Assembly (NCBI GenBank): GCA_027922465.2
Contig: BQMF02000277.1
Span: 372,001-436,000 of the forward strand
Source of the DNA: Turritopsis dohrnii
Taxonomy: Eukaryota > Cnidaria > Hydrozoa > Anthoathecata > Oceaniidae
Direction: 5' to 3'
Length of the DNA: 64,000 nt
Position numbers and translations under genes: made by a program. Positions within the stretch are counted from its first letter, which is position 1. The number at the start of each line of letters is the position of its first letter. Shown here in pieces: positions 48,573-61,236 of this stretch. The notes beneath the pieces were generated by a model, which saw only the letters and a program-made list of their open reading frames with translations, made no database searches and was not told the origin of the DNA.

Positions 48573-48805
48573 GACCTTTCCCGAATTTCTGTTTAAACAC
48601 CTAGTTTTCACCTAGCATCTAAGTTTCGCCTCTTTTTCAAACTCTTAATTACTTCTAATTATTCCACTGGGGAACTGAAAGAACGAGTAATTATTACTTA
48701 CTGAAAACATTATGCAATTAGAAAAACAATAAAATATATAGAAACGAGGCTAAACTTGATAACTAAGCATTAACTCAGCATTTAAACAGAAATTCGGGAA
48801 AGGTG
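48573..48805. mobile_element. 233-bp MITE with GACCTTTCCCGAATTTCTG termini
   Basis: The 24-bp terminus beginning GACCTTTCCCGAATTTCTG and ending in TTTAAA is matched inverted at the right end (one mismatch at the outermost base), flanked by TA at 48571-72 and 48806-07. Similar single termini occur near 50634 and 51105, so it is a small local family. Confidence 0.8.
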
Positions 48806-49980
48806 TATTAGTTATACGAACCAGGCACGAATAAATCTGTCCTTCTTTCGATAGCATGAGCTACTGAGCTACTAAGCCAGTCGATAATTTATTTAATCTC
48901 GACACTCCACTCCGCTGCGCTTTCAAAGCAGCGTAACAGTAATGCCATCAACTGACTGTACACTAGTACACTGGGCTTTCGGCAAGTTAGAGTAATGCTA
49001 TACGTATCATCTCTGGCAGTAAGCCAATTATTAGTTCCAAGTCGGCGGACGGAAAACCCAACTATAACGAATGGATGCCTATTCTATTTTTGAAATGCTT
49101 GTATCAAATTTAACCATAGAAATACGATTTAACTTATGCTGTCATCGTGACGTCACCAGAACAAACTTGTTAGGTATTGGACCAATTTTTTAGGTTCTGC
49201 AGGTTCCTTACAAGCATGCCAAATTGCCAGATATATTTTCCAGAAACTAGATGTTTCAAATACGAACTATGAAGTCATCGTAACATCGTAATATCGTAAC
49301 ATCGTAACAAGGTCATAAAAGGTTTCAAGACCACAGTTCTTGAGAACATATTAGCCAAAGTAAAATATTAGCCTGAAATAAGAAATAATGCTTTTCAATA
49401 TGAAAAAACGAAAGAAATATGGCTTTTTGCTTTCCTTTTGACCTCTTTTTCACATCTAAACTATCCAATTATTTTATTTTTACGAAACACCTACCAAGCC
49501 ATCTGAAAATCATGATTATTACTGGACAACTCCAGCAGGAACGAGCCACGGAGCAGAATTCCTTGTACCTTACACTAACTGCTTGTCGTTTTTGTTATAG
49601 TTATATTGAAAACTGAATGTTATAAATAGATAGCCAGGGCCGTCGGAAACCTTTTTAAGATGGGGTGCCTCAGATTAAGTGTCTAAGGAGGCCAGAACAT
49701 TTTTCAATTTTGTTCTTTCTAGATTGGCCAAAACAAGCATGTTAGCCTTTCATTTTTAAAAGTTGTCGAAAAATATGATAATGGATCAAGATAAAACAGG
49801 AACAGCTTATTTCTTATAGTATATTTTCATATGTTTGACTGAAACAGCAAATTCGGTGCCTCCAACCTAAGCCGTGGCCCCTCCTGGAAAGCAGATGCAA
49901 TAGCAACTGAGTGAGGCTAGCCACGTAAAACAATACCAAATAAATAAATAAATTTCACGATGTTTACTAATCTACTTGTA

Positions 49981-50042
49981 GTAGCCTCGTGGTAGAGTGG
50001 TCTCTTTCCTGTTCGGGAGGTCTTCAGTTTCAATAAATCGCA
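49981..50042 (+). repeat. tRNA-like SINE head
   Basis: gcctcgtggtagagtggtct contains an A-box-like TGGTAGAGTGG; the expected B box is decayed (agtttcaataaatc). Not a functional tRNA. Confidence 0.4.
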
Positions 50043-51368
50043 AAAATAGAAAATGTAATCTGTGACCTGACATTATATTAAAGTAAGGGTGCTAGCATGA
50101 AGATTAACTGGGTATATTTTTGTTGTGAACAATTCAATCTTAAGACCTCTATTACGTCCTAAACATAGCTACTAGAACAACGGTGTTGTAAATACCTAAT
50201 CGCAATTCTATCAATCTAATTAGACCAGACAGAAAATTGGCCTTTTGTTCTTTGGCGTAATTTAAGAATACACATGCGTCAGCACAACTCTGATCGGCTT
50301 CTGTAGAGGTTCAAGACAGCCACCTGAAAAACTGTGAAAAATATTGGAAAGTTTGCTCGACGCGACACGGCGGCTGAAATTCTTAAAAGTTTGTTTTTAC
50401 TATTTCAAGAAGACCAACAATTACCTTCACTCTCCTTTATCCGTTCTTATCCACAAGTAATCGTAATCCTTTTTATACTACGGTTCAGTACAATTCAATA
50501 TCATGAATTCATGTTGCCTCAGTTGACGTTGTCACTTGTACAGCATCACATCTCGTTTTAGATGCATGCGTGGCGATAAATTAATGTGGTCATACTCAGA
50601 ATATTTTTCAAGCTAATTCTTTTCGAACCAATAGACCTTTCCTCCATTTTACATCGATATTTTACGTTTTGTGATTTCGTGAAAATTATTTCAAAGTACC
50701 ACATCAAAGTTAATATGTAAGGTTAGTCGCCATGCATCAAATCAATGTTTGGGTTGAAAGTTTGAACAATATGACAGAATATGAAACTTTTAAATGAAAT
50801 TCGGGAAGTACGTGTTAATATGGCGTAAAACAATGGACCTGGAGTTTGTAAGTTTGTATCAAATAACAATTAAATTAATACATTTACCGAGTAAGATCAT
50901 GACAAAATTATAAAGTATTTTCAGAAATTTTTTAAAATGACTTTTGAGTATGTTGAATTTAGGACATTTAGGATGTCTTTCGAATATGAGAATGTCTTAG
51001 AGGATCCTTAAAGGATCTTATAGTAACTTCAGAGATATTACATCCATACATATCACTGATAAATTCGATTCAATCTTACACGACGGTTAATAATCATGAA
51101 AGACCTTTCCCTAATTTCTGTTTAAACGGTGCATTGTGACCGAGTTATCGTGTCTATAACTGATTTCGGTTTATAATAATACCCGATCTAAAAGATAACG
51201 AAATACTTAAATGAATTTGCGGGAAGATGGCATAACCAATTCAAATACACTTTTTTTTAAATAAAGTTTATTTCAAATTTTACTACATAACCATGGATAT
51301 TTACTTCTGTATAATGATCATCAGTTACTACGACAACGACTTCAGTTACCACGGCAACGACTGCATTT

Positions 51369-53040
51369 TTAAAACCTGGCAGTATACCCTATACCTGCTT
51401 GGTTTCCTCCCATGTTATTTTTGCCAGCAAATGCATTCAATTCACCACCATGATCAAATTGATGGCTCGCACTAACTTTTTGTTCTTTCACTTTAAATCC
51501 TCCAACATTCGTACGAGTTTCTGAACCGCAAACGTTTGTGCCTTGCCCAAAGTTTTGACATACTCCATAGGTTTGCGAATTGAAATTTCTTCCTGTACTT
51601 GCTGAACCAAACACTGAAGTTCCTGAAAGATTTTAAACCGTGTTGTTTGAATTTTTGCTGCATGAAAGTTACAATTTATGTTGAAATAGTAGGATCTATA
51701 AACATTTAACAACTAGCATGTAGCTTTAGCTAAAAAATGCCCCCGCGCTCAAGCATTCCAATGTGTACACACAGCAAGCTATACATTGAAAGCTATACAA
51801 CGGAAACAAAAACAAATTTTTGTCCGAAAACTCAAAAAAATTCAGATCAATGTTTTTGCAAATCTTTACACAGAAACAAATAAATACATTTAAACTTTTG
51901 TTAACATTGTATAAACTAAACACAATAAAAACAAGAAGAATTGTGAGCATGATCATTTCGAAATGGGAGATCAGATTTGAAAACTCCTTGACGGATGGTC
52001 TTCACGGTTTTTCACTTACGTTGTAATAGAGTTAAACTTTCTTTAGGATAACTTTTTTTTTATTGATGCTAATATACCTTTCAAAAAGTGTAATAAAGGC
52101 TTAACAAGTAATATCAGAAAGTATTTGCTACAAACAAAAGAAATGTGTAAACTGAAACCATGGAAACGTATTTTATCAAAACAAGATTTGTTAAAGAAAT
52201 TCTGTAAGAGCCAAAAGAAAAAAAACAAACTTTTTTAAAAAAAAATCAAAGCAAAAAATCCATTAGAAATCTGCGTTTTAAACTTTGATTCAAAATAAAA
52301 AGTAGCCAATGTTTATAACCACCTGGACACTCACTGATTATATATCTATGCAAACATCTTCATAGTAAAATTTTAATGATAATAGAAATGTTAATAACTC
52401 CCTTTTAATAAATTAAAAATAAAATTCGTTTTTAACTATGTTCTTGATCTCTGTCACACTTAATTCAAATGTTTTTGAATTGAAAATACATGTAAAATGA
52501 AAACATATTAAAGATTATGAACTGTTATATATATGTAGAGCTGAGGGTTGCACTATGCTGATGTCAGTAGAAATAGAACAATTGAGAAATGATCTAGAAC
52601 GAAAAGCTGTTTACTATTAACAAAGCGTTCAAACAATGTAAAAAGATGATTGGCTCCCTCGTGGAGATTATCTGATAAGAAAAATGCTGACATTTCTCTT
52701 ATGATAGTTCATTATCTTTACTAATGTTGATTGTTTCATCAGATTCAAATAATTTTGAAGAGATGGAAATTTGAAAACAATTCTCACCTTGGCCAAAGTC
52801 ATGTTGTGTTCCCACGTTTGTGCTTGTTCCTCCAAATTGCGATTTAAAAATAGACCCCGACACGCTGGATCCCTGACCAAAGTTATGAGCGCCTTGCGCC
52901 CCGATTCCAACACCATTGTTTCGGTCATAGCCGCCTATACCACCAATGGATGAATGATCGTTATTAAAAACGTAATTTTTCGATAATTGAAATCCATTCT
53001 TATCGAAACGATTGACTTGCGTATTTTGCCAACCACTCAT
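51369..53040 (-). CDS. Two-exon glycine-rich repeat protein, attacin/diptericin-like pattern
   Basis: Exons complement 53040-52788 and 51622-51369 join in phase (donor gtgaga, acceptor ctttcag) to 168 residues. Start at ATG 53040, preceded in frame by TAG. No signal peptide or membrane segment is visible. The product is rich in G, N, Q, S and F with a repeat of about 20-25 residues: AHNFGQGSSVSGS, QHDFGQGTSVFGS, CQNFGQGTNVCGS, then SHQFDHGGELNAFAG. It ends in GIGYTARF. Alternating Gly/polar beta-strand-like repeats and a final aromatic-RF resemble the glycine-rich G domains of attacins and diptericins, but those are secreted. The similarity is a pattern judgement, not a proven homology. The intron contains an inserted dispersed repeat (51713-52317). 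Confidence 0.6.
51713..52317 (-). repeat. Uninterrupted ~600-bp dispersed repeat
   Basis: Reverse-complement match to 5033-5475 plus 10987-11169, without the LINE between them. Starts ctagcatgtagctttagc, ends gccaatgtttata. It lies inside the intron of the glycine-rich gene. No terminal inverted repeats; class unknown. Confidence 0.85.
52531..52690. repeat. Segment duplicated at 54.77-54.93 kb
   Basis: Matches 54771-54930 with substitutions and small gaps (ggttgca..tgtcag.agtggaaa, attg.ctc.ct.g.ggag). Here it lies in the intron of the glycine-rich gene. The other copy is between genes. Confidence 0.5.
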
Positions 53041-53167
53041 CGTTGCTTGCTATTTTCGAGACTTCTTGCTTCGCAGTTTACTTATTTTGGTTTTTAAATG
53101 TGGTTTTAGGTGGCTGTGCTGTATTTATTATATTGCTGTTATAATGTGTTTTACAGTTGGTGAATTA

Positions 53168-53290
53168 CTAGGGAAATACCCGACTCAACTAAAGACAAGT
53201 TTTTCTTTTCGTTGAATCATCATCCCAAAATCACTTGTATTTTGAGAAGTATAGGGAAATTCCTGAAAGATGAAAATTGTAGTTTTTGTT
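53168..53290. repeat. Inverted repeat arm, paired with 54010-54135
   Basis: gggaaatacccga..aaagacaagttttt..gttgaatcatc here is matched by the reverse complement at 54010-54135. It lies just upstream of the glycine-rich gene. The two arms are about 0.7 kb apart. Confidence 0.65.
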
Positions 53291-55191
53291 TTGCAATGTT
53301 CAGATGAATAAATAATCATAAATATTTCACGTGTCATAAGATTTTTTCTTGTAAAAGGTGTTGGTGTAGGGCTAGGGTTCTGGAAGATACCATGGACGTC
53401 AACCAAATCAAAACTATCGGAATCAATCAAACTTTTGGTTGAGGAAGGGAAGATGATAGCGTTACTCTAAGCCGCTTCAGCAAACTTTCAACTACTTGTT
53501 GGACGGTTCGTGCGAATTGATAGATATTTTTGAGGAAAACCTTTTTGACAAGTGTGCACACTTTTTACCCATTAAAATACTTTTTTTGAATACTTAACTA
53601 ATTAAAACTATGAGTTCGTTTTAGCCAATCTAGAAAACCGAAATTTCAAAAATTTTCTTGACCGTCGACACGTCGACACTGGACACTAAATCATCAGCCC
53701 CATCACTTTAAATTTGCTCTGCTGCCCCAGATTTTCCGTCACTAAAAAACAGAAATGGATCTACTACTTCGCTGTTAAAAATTTCAGCAGAACAGACATG
53801 TGTGCGCATGCAGTGATCAAAATAAGCCGTGAATTCGATGGACTTCTTTAAAACATCTTCGATTTATTTAACCTTGCAAAAGAGAGGATTTTATGGCACG
53901 TGAAATACTTATATACATCTTCATCTGAACGTTCTTAAACTAAAACCGCCCATCTGTCAAGTTAAGAATTTCTTGTAAACAAAGTCAATTTCTGCGCTCA
54001 GGAACATCCTTTTACTTCTCGAAAATACAGATGATTCTGAGAAATCTGGAAAGATTAAGACCACTCCTAAAATCATAATAAGATGATTCAACAAAAACAA
54101 AAACTTGTCTTTAGCTAAATCGGGTATTTCCCTTGAAATTAATGTTAAAAATCTGACTTTAAGGATTTCTTTAAACGTTTCATGTATAGCCAGGGTAGAA
54201 GAAAAAATGATTTTAAGACATGTTTCATATGTATAGCTACTCAAATATGTTTTATGTGTGTGGAAAAGTGGAACATGCCTTTCTGCGACTATTCTGCCTT
54301 CACTTCTCTCAAAAATTTCTGTACTGGTTTGAAATTTTGATACGAAAATTTAGGAAGCATGACTTTGGCGAAGGCACAATAAACCATAGGTGTCGTAAGA
54401 TATTCTTTATTGAAAATAACAGCTTTGTAAATAATGTGATTTAGTCTCTCAATAGTTTTTTTCTTGATTATTATATCTGTAAGTCCATGCATCAACCAAT
54501 GAGATATCAAATAAACTAAAGAAAATTAACACCAAAATACATGCAGACATTTACAAATCAAAGTTGCTCCAAGCTTACGCAGAAGAAAATGTACTTTATA
54601 TCGTTTTACTTGACAATCAATTGAGTGCGCAAAAACAAATATCTATCTATTCATGAAAAGGCAAATCAGATGCGTCGGTTTAAGATAAAAATGAGTACAC
54701 TTCTGTAAAAAATATATACTTCAAATTTGATATAGCAGCATAAATAAGATTTGAAAATATTACCGTACTGTCACAATGTAGAACTGACGGTTGCAGTGTC
54801 AGCAGTGGAAACAATGAAAAATGGATCTGGACACGAGTATCTGACAAATATCAAAACAGCAAACAAACGAGGTAACAATTGATTGACTCACTGGCGGAGG
54901 TTCTCTTGTAGGAAACTGGTGACTACTTTTTTTACGAAACTCTTAACAGTTTATTATCTTTAATAACATTTTATATGAAATAAAAGTAATTTTACATGCT
55001 TGTTGTCATCCCATCGGATCATTTATTGTTATTTCTATAACGTCAATCATATATGATGTCTTGGTAAAGACGGTTTTGTTGAACGAAAGAGTCAGCAGAA
55101 CATAATTCTCAATAACTTCACCAGCATCTTGTAGGACGGGTACGCCAGTAATGGTCTGAAAAGGAATCCACGTTCTTGATATGTATTTTTG
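53291..55191. other. Intergenic interval, duplicated non-coding segments only
   Basis: Holds the second inverted arm (54010-54135) and the second copy of the intron segment (54771-54930). No supported exon. TTTATT at 55022-55027 is a plausible minus-strand poly(A) signal ~165 bp after the choline-transporter stop. Confidence 0.45.
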
Positions 55192-58100
55192 TTACATGTT
55201 ACTGTGATTAGACAGTTCCATTTTGATTTCATCTTCAGCCGTGCATTTCGAAGATAATTTTTTTCCATTCTTGTCATTTGCTCGTTTTTTCGTCATCAAT
55301 TCTGTTTCTTCAGATTTATCATTGTTATGAAATTCTGCAGGTACCTCCACACTACCAAAGGAAAACATTTTCCGAACTTCTAAATCTTGTACTTCATTAG
55401 CAAAAGCATTTGCTGCATCATAACGCATTGGGATGATCCCTTTTTGAAACAGTGTATGAATGAGTATTGATGATATCCACAAGGTAATCAATGTCACGAG
55501 CATAGAGAACGTGCGGAAGGGGAAAAGTTGCAAATTCCTTTCTTCATCAAAGAAAGGGTATTGAAGGAATGCATCAATGCCTAAAAATATTATTATGAGC
55601 AAAAACGATGAAAAGATTAGTCACATCTGAATCAAACGTCAAGTGAACCACATGTTACCTATGAAAGCAGTTTAGTTGTAACAGCAAGGGGAAACTTATG
55701 TTGGTAGACGAACTACGCAACTTTGATGTATTATCAATATCATGAAACTCTGATCTTGCTTTAAATCAAAGAAGCTTGTAGAAAGTTTTATAACATAGAT
55801 CTGACTACAAAGTAGCTTGCCCGGTTTTTCATTTTGAGTTTTCTATCAGAATTTCCTGACGTTCAGGCTGGTGTTCGGTGTTATATTTTTAATTATTCAT
55901 TTTTATTTGTTTTTGTTGAAAAAAGATATACCTAGCGTTGGTTCGCCACCACTTATTCTTAAGAACATTCCTGTAACAAGTGATATAAGTGCACCATAAC
56001 CGTTTGCATAGCGAAAGTACAAGACGCCAACCAGCTGTGGAAACAACATGACGAAAATCAAATCGGAACACAGAGTCGAAACTCCTTGGATAGTATTCAA
56101 AGTTAATCCGATAGTTGTTGCCAACGTTCCCACAAGCAGTATGGAAATGCGGATGACCACGGTTATTTCGCGATCGGTTGCCTGTATCAAATTTGAAAAC
56201 AAAACTTGTCAACTGACCATTCTATTGGTAAATAAACAGTAAAGTAAATAGTGATACTCACTTTTGGCCTGATGATGTTTTTGTAGATGTTGTACGCAAA
56301 CATAGAGCTAGCTGAAAGAACGCTAGAATCTACTGTTGACATTGCAGCAGCAGAAATCGCTCCTAACCCGATTAAGGAAACAGTTTTTGGTGTCAGGTAC
56401 TTCAAAACCAGTGGCATCGTTTCACCTTTCTTGAAATAGATGCTACCATTCTTCCTTCCAGCAATTTCAGCAAAACTGGTTAATTCCCAATCTAAAGAAA
56501 GACTTTATTGGTGGGATATACCGGGTGAGTCAAAAAAATGTACCGGTGTTTCACAACACATATCTTTAGATTGAATAATTATGAAAGATAGTTTTATTTA
56601 TTTCTGATTAGAGGAATCCGTTAAGTATATTTTGGTGTATTATTCTTATAATTTGGTTGAGTAGAAAAAAAGTTATGGACAAAAAACTGGAGCGGTCCTT
56701 GTAAAAATCTTCGGAAATTGGAAAAAAGCCGAGCGAAGTTTTTGAACAGTTTTGACAACAGTTCTACGAGTAACATAAGGTACGTTAGCCCAATTTGTCT
56801 AACCACCTCTGTAGCATTATTCACCGTACTCTTTGTGAGTTGCGACATTTCTCAATATTATTTACAAGACAGTCTTTATAAAAAGTTTCAGGGAATAAAG
56901 TTTTAAGAAAATGTTGAAAAAAGTTTGAACTTTTTACTTACCTTAACTATTTGGAATAAAAAAAATAAGTTTTAGCACACTTACGTGTGTATGTGTTTTA
57001 TTCCCATATGGTTTGCAATAAAAACATAAATCTTGTTTCGAGACTTTCTGCTCGGTTTTTTGTCCATTTTTGAAGATTTTTACAAGGACCCCTTCCAGTT
57101 TTTTGTCTATAACGTTTTTTCTACGCAACTAAATTATAAAAATAATACACCAAAATAAACTTAACGGATTCCTCTAATCAGAAATAAAATCTTCCGTAAT
57201 TATTCAATCTAAAGATATTTGTTTTGAAACACGGTACTTTTTTTGTCTCACCCGGTAGATTATAATCCGAAAGTGATTGTAAGTGTCAAGATTTTACCTG
57301 TTGAGAATGCTACTGCTCCAATCAATATTGATGGAACTGCCATGAATAAGCATCCAAGTCCCGACGCAAACGAAAGATATTTGGCACGTCTGCTTGATTT
57401 ACTTGATAAGACTCTTTGGAAGTAAACCTGCCATGGGATACCACCAAACATCTGCAACACAAAAAAGTTTTATATCTATAATTTCCAGTATTTAAGGCCA
57501 CCTTCACTTGAGATACTTTATTGTACTAACCATTTGAAACGCTTGATCCAACCAAACGCCAGCATCCTTTGGCTTTATCACTCCTTTCCACCCATCTACG
57601 GTAGAAGCAATGCTGGTCACAGCTTCATGGGATATAGCAAATGGGATTATTAGCCACTAAATGAAAGCGACAATTGGTCCACTAATCATTAATCGTTAAT
57701 CATTAATCATCTAATAAAGACATCGAATATTCCAGCCTGTCCGAAATCATCGCAAAAGTCCTGTTTACCAGTAATGGTAAGAAATAGAAGCGATTACGAT
57801 GTACTAGAAGGTTTATAAGTAGTAAATCACAGAATATTCTTGTCTGTACATCAGTAATCCATAATCGTGTCTGTATACATAATAAATACTCAGGGGTCTT
57901 TGCGAAGATGAATGGAACAAGGATTCTCTCCGCTCTTTTTAACTTACCATTCCTATCAAGATAGATGTAAGCTGTACCACATCTGCGTATGCCACCCCCC
58001 ATAACCCACCGATGAACGTGTAGGAGAGAGAGACAAAAGCTGCCACTATCACAGATATATTGACTTCCAAAGATAACATGACTGTGATTGTGGCTCCTAA

Positions 58101-58775
58101 ACTGTTTAAAGTGGCTGCCGACCACAGCAGGTCACCAAGAAATGCAGGGATAAACATGATGCCACCGATTCGACGACCGTAACGCTCTTGAAACGGATCC
58201 AACAGAGTGACGTAGGAACGATTACGCATGATTTTGGCGAAGAAGAATCCTCCTGTGAAAAATGTCTGATTATATTATGCAGGTAATAAGTGGGGGAATA
58301 TAGCTACAGTTCAATTGAAACGAACATACCGAGCAGCAAACTAACCGAGTAACCCCATGATGAGTGAGCCCATAGCACACCTGATGAATTCACAGCCTCT
58401 GGTATTCCATTGACAAAACTTCCGCCAATCCACGTTGCTAAACAGGTAACGGTAACTGACAATTACATGATCGTCGTGACCAACTCAACTTTAAACCTGG
58501 GATTTGCCTATGTCTATATTAAAAGGTAATAGACCCTTGGTCCCAGCTTGAAGAAAATGCAGCATTGAAAATATAAAATGACGTAGATTTTTACCTGTCA
58601 TGGTGAACACACCAATAACCAATCCAATCTGCCTGTCAGCCAATAATAAATTTCTTGTACATCTTTCATCTCCATTCGGTTTCTTACCGTGCGCTTTGCT
58701 GATCCAAACACCGACCACCATTATAACGATGTAGAACAATATGATACTCAGAACTCCAAGGACGTTAGCAGCCAT
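55192..58775 (-). CDS. SLC5A7-like: High-affinity choline transporter homologue (SLC5A7/CHT1-like)
   Basis: Eight exons (complement): 58775-58595, 58437-58330, 58252-57948, 57656-57531, 57451-57298, 56491-56262, 56181-55932, 55580-55192. They join in phase to 580 residues, the same as human CHT1. A plasma-membrane Na+-coupled symporter that takes up choline, classically for acetylcholine synthesis. Family blocks visible: [93 protein letters not shown] and LRISGGEP. Multiple TM segments span the protein (13 in the family). The hydrophilic tail (from about residue 500) is rich in E, K and N. Cnidarian and other invertebrate genomes carry several CHT-like paralogues, so choline specificity is likely but not certain. 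The intron between exons 5 and 6 holds a 735-bp MITE. Confidence 0.92.
56521..57255. mobile_element. 735-bp MITE with CCGGGTGAG termini in a choline-transporter intron
   Basis: CCGGGTGAGTCAAAAAAATG at the left end and CCGGGTGAGACAAAAAAAGT read inward from the right; TA duplication at 56519-20 and 57256-57. Inverted similarity extends about 200 bp inward on both sides. Typical mariner-type nonautonomous element with long inverted arms; no transposase. Confidence 0.88.
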
Positions 58776-60124
58776 TACTTTTAAACAGATCTTCCTATAA
58801 CAGAACTAACTGTTCAGTTCATCTACAAAGTAGAGAAAATATACATAAAAACATGTTGTACAATTTGTAGAAAGATCGCCACCTATATTCAACACCAGCA
58901 CAATAATGAGACTATTCAACTTTGTTTCAACTGACCTTTTCTAACGAATTAACTCCAGTAATTATCAAAACAACGTGGAGCATGGGTCAGGCAACCTCTT
59001 ACTCAGGGATGTTGTCTCAAAAATAAAAAGGAACAAACGTCTATAGGACCGAGATTGTTATTATTATTCATGAATATTTATTATTTATAAGTGAAGGAGG
59101 GGGCATTTAACCTCATACTTACGGCTTTTGTTTTAGAGAAAGAAAGGGGGAAAAGGCTTTAAGATGGAGATTGGGGTTGTTAAATGTCAACAACGTGTGA
59201 AATGGTCCGCTTTTAAGTGTACCATAATGGCATTAAATATTACGGATTTTTATTCATTTCATTTTATGAAATAAAAAATGAATACGTATATACAAATGCT
59301 GTATTGTTGCCCCCTATTATGAACGAGAGGAAGGAAACAGAAATAAATGTTACTAAACGCTTCAAATACTATTTTATTAATATTATATTTTCCGCATAAA
59401 CAATAACAATGTATCTAAAAACACTTTAGGCTGGAAAAAAATTAGAACTGCTTTGTAAGGAACAGCGAAAAACAAAAGTCAAAATTTTTTTAAAAACCAG
59501 GAAATGAAAAGAAAAGAAAAGGCCATTTTGAATTCATTTTGAAAATTGAAAAAACGTAGTCTTTCTTGATAAAAAAAGTAAAAATTATCAAATGGTTCAG
59601 AATTTAAAACTTGAAACCTGCTTTATGTTTGCTTTCTCCTCACTTTTTTTTCTAGCAACTTATTAATACATTCGGTATAATTTTAATAGTTACGATATTT
59701 ATTACACTGCGTGCCAAATTATCATGCAAATGAAAATATCTGTTTTAATTTTTACAAATATCTCGAGAGAGATTAATCGCAGCATGTTGAAATTTTGTTT
59801 TTAGGATAAAGAAACTTCATTTTCTGTTATACAGTGTGTCTTCAGAAAAAATATCATCAAACTTTGAATATGAATAACTTTTTATTTGTTGTTGTGATAA
59901 ACTTGATTTTTATTTTACTCGATAGGAAATTTTGTAAACCTTTCAAAAATTAAAGTTTCCAAATGTGTAAAATATCAGGGAAGAAGAAAAATCAATTGTT
60001 ATCAACGATTCGCACTATTAACTTTACAAAAGTCCATTACAGGTGAATGAAAAGAAATGATCTATTCAAACAATGAAAGTAATTTGGAAAATATTTTCAA
60101 GCAAAACAAGTTTAATCGTAAAGG
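58776..60124. other. 5' flank of the choline transporter and non-coding sequence
   Basis: No supported exon. acactgcgtgccaaattatc near 59706 could be the left terminal region of the Tc1-like element that follows, but no partner was found on the right. Confidence 0.35.
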
Positions 60125-60766
60125 GTGAAAAAGTGCAGAGTACTTAGGCAAGAAACCAAGGTGAAGAAGTCAAAGAAAAAACCACCACTTACCCAGAAGC
60201 ATCGTGAAAAAAGGGTTGCATGGGCCAAAAGGTATATATATAAGTTATATTTTTCGAAAGTTGATGGCCACTCAGCACCAACTATGGAAAGACTTCAGCA
60301 AGGTGGCGGTGGTGTAATGTTTGGAGCTGCAATCAGCAAGGACGAGTTAGTTGGCCCCTTTAGAGTTGAAAATGGAGTAAAAATAAACTATGAAACGTAT
60401 TGTGTGAACTTTCTTCCTTGGTGAAAAAAAAGGTACCAAGAAAACACTTTGTATTTATGCAAGATAACGCAAGTTCTCACGGTTCTCGATTTTAAATGGC
60501 TAGCTTCACGTGGTTCTGTAGATGACCGTCTGATGGTATGGCCAGCTGTTTCCCCTGATATGAACCCAATTGAAAATTTATGGTCAATCGTAAAGAATTA
60601 CTTATGCAATGAAGGAAAGCAGTATTGCTTACTAGATGAGCTTTGGAAAGAAATAGTGGATGCAGCAAAACGTGTTGATAAAGACACCATCAAAAAATTG
60701 ACAAATTCAGTCGATAAAAGACTCTGCAGTATAACTGAAAAAATAGGGGGCTATATTGGGCATTAA
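60125..60766 (+). pseudogene. Tc1/mariner-family transposase, decayed
   Basis: Three frames carry consecutive pieces of a DDE transposase. First, an HTH-linker end with PPLTQKHREKRVAWAK followed by GGGGVMFGAAISKDELVGPF. Then, near 60458, FMQDNASSHGSR with the second catalytic Asp. Then VWPAVSPDMNPIENLWSIVK with the third catalytic residue region, ending at 60766. The segment with the first catalytic Asp is missing (deletion after RYIYKLYF), and at least two frame changes and a stop break the rest. Non-functional. Confidence 0.8.
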
Positions 60767-61236
60767 GTGCTATTATGTAATTTTCTTATATGACAATGAT
60801 ATTTGGTTGATGCACAATTGTATTTTAGTTAATACTTAGTTGATAAATAGTGAAAACTACGGCAGCCCATAGGGGACATGGACAATTCTACTTCTGTTAC
60901 TTTCGTAACTGAAGCCATCCAACTATGGTTGCTCAAATGTAGCAATATTCAATTAAGTATTTTATATTTTCAATCATACAATATTATCTATCGAATTGAA
61001 AAATTCGGTGAGATTTATTAATATGCTATATTTATAATGCTCGTTGTATATATTATATATAAGTTATTATATGTTCACGATATTTTATCAGGTTTGTGAC
61101 TTCTTATATATGCAATGGATTGAAATAATATTCAACCACACAATATATGGTCAACGAAATACTAGTTTGTAATCTGGTCTGGAAATTGAACAGGTAATAT
61201 CGTTTGGCTTAATTTTCGAGGGAACTAGAAAAAAAT

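Larger units (their letters stand above)
43880..51368. other. 7.5-kb intergenic stretch without a supported gene
   Basis: Only short ORFs with no recognisable domain. Contains a 29-bp tandem repeat (46056), a GA microsatellite (47939), a TA-flanked MITE (48573), tRNA-like fragments (48.85 and 49.98 kb) and several decayed copies of the MITE terminus. Confidence 0.5.

Noticed and set aside
49981..50042. tRNA gene
   Set aside because: The B box and the 3' acceptor strand are decayed; better read as a SINE remnant.
54220..54510. Overlapping short ORFs near 54.3 kb as a paralogue of the glycine-rich gene
   Set aside because: No FGQG repeats in any frame; only non-coding flanks are shared.
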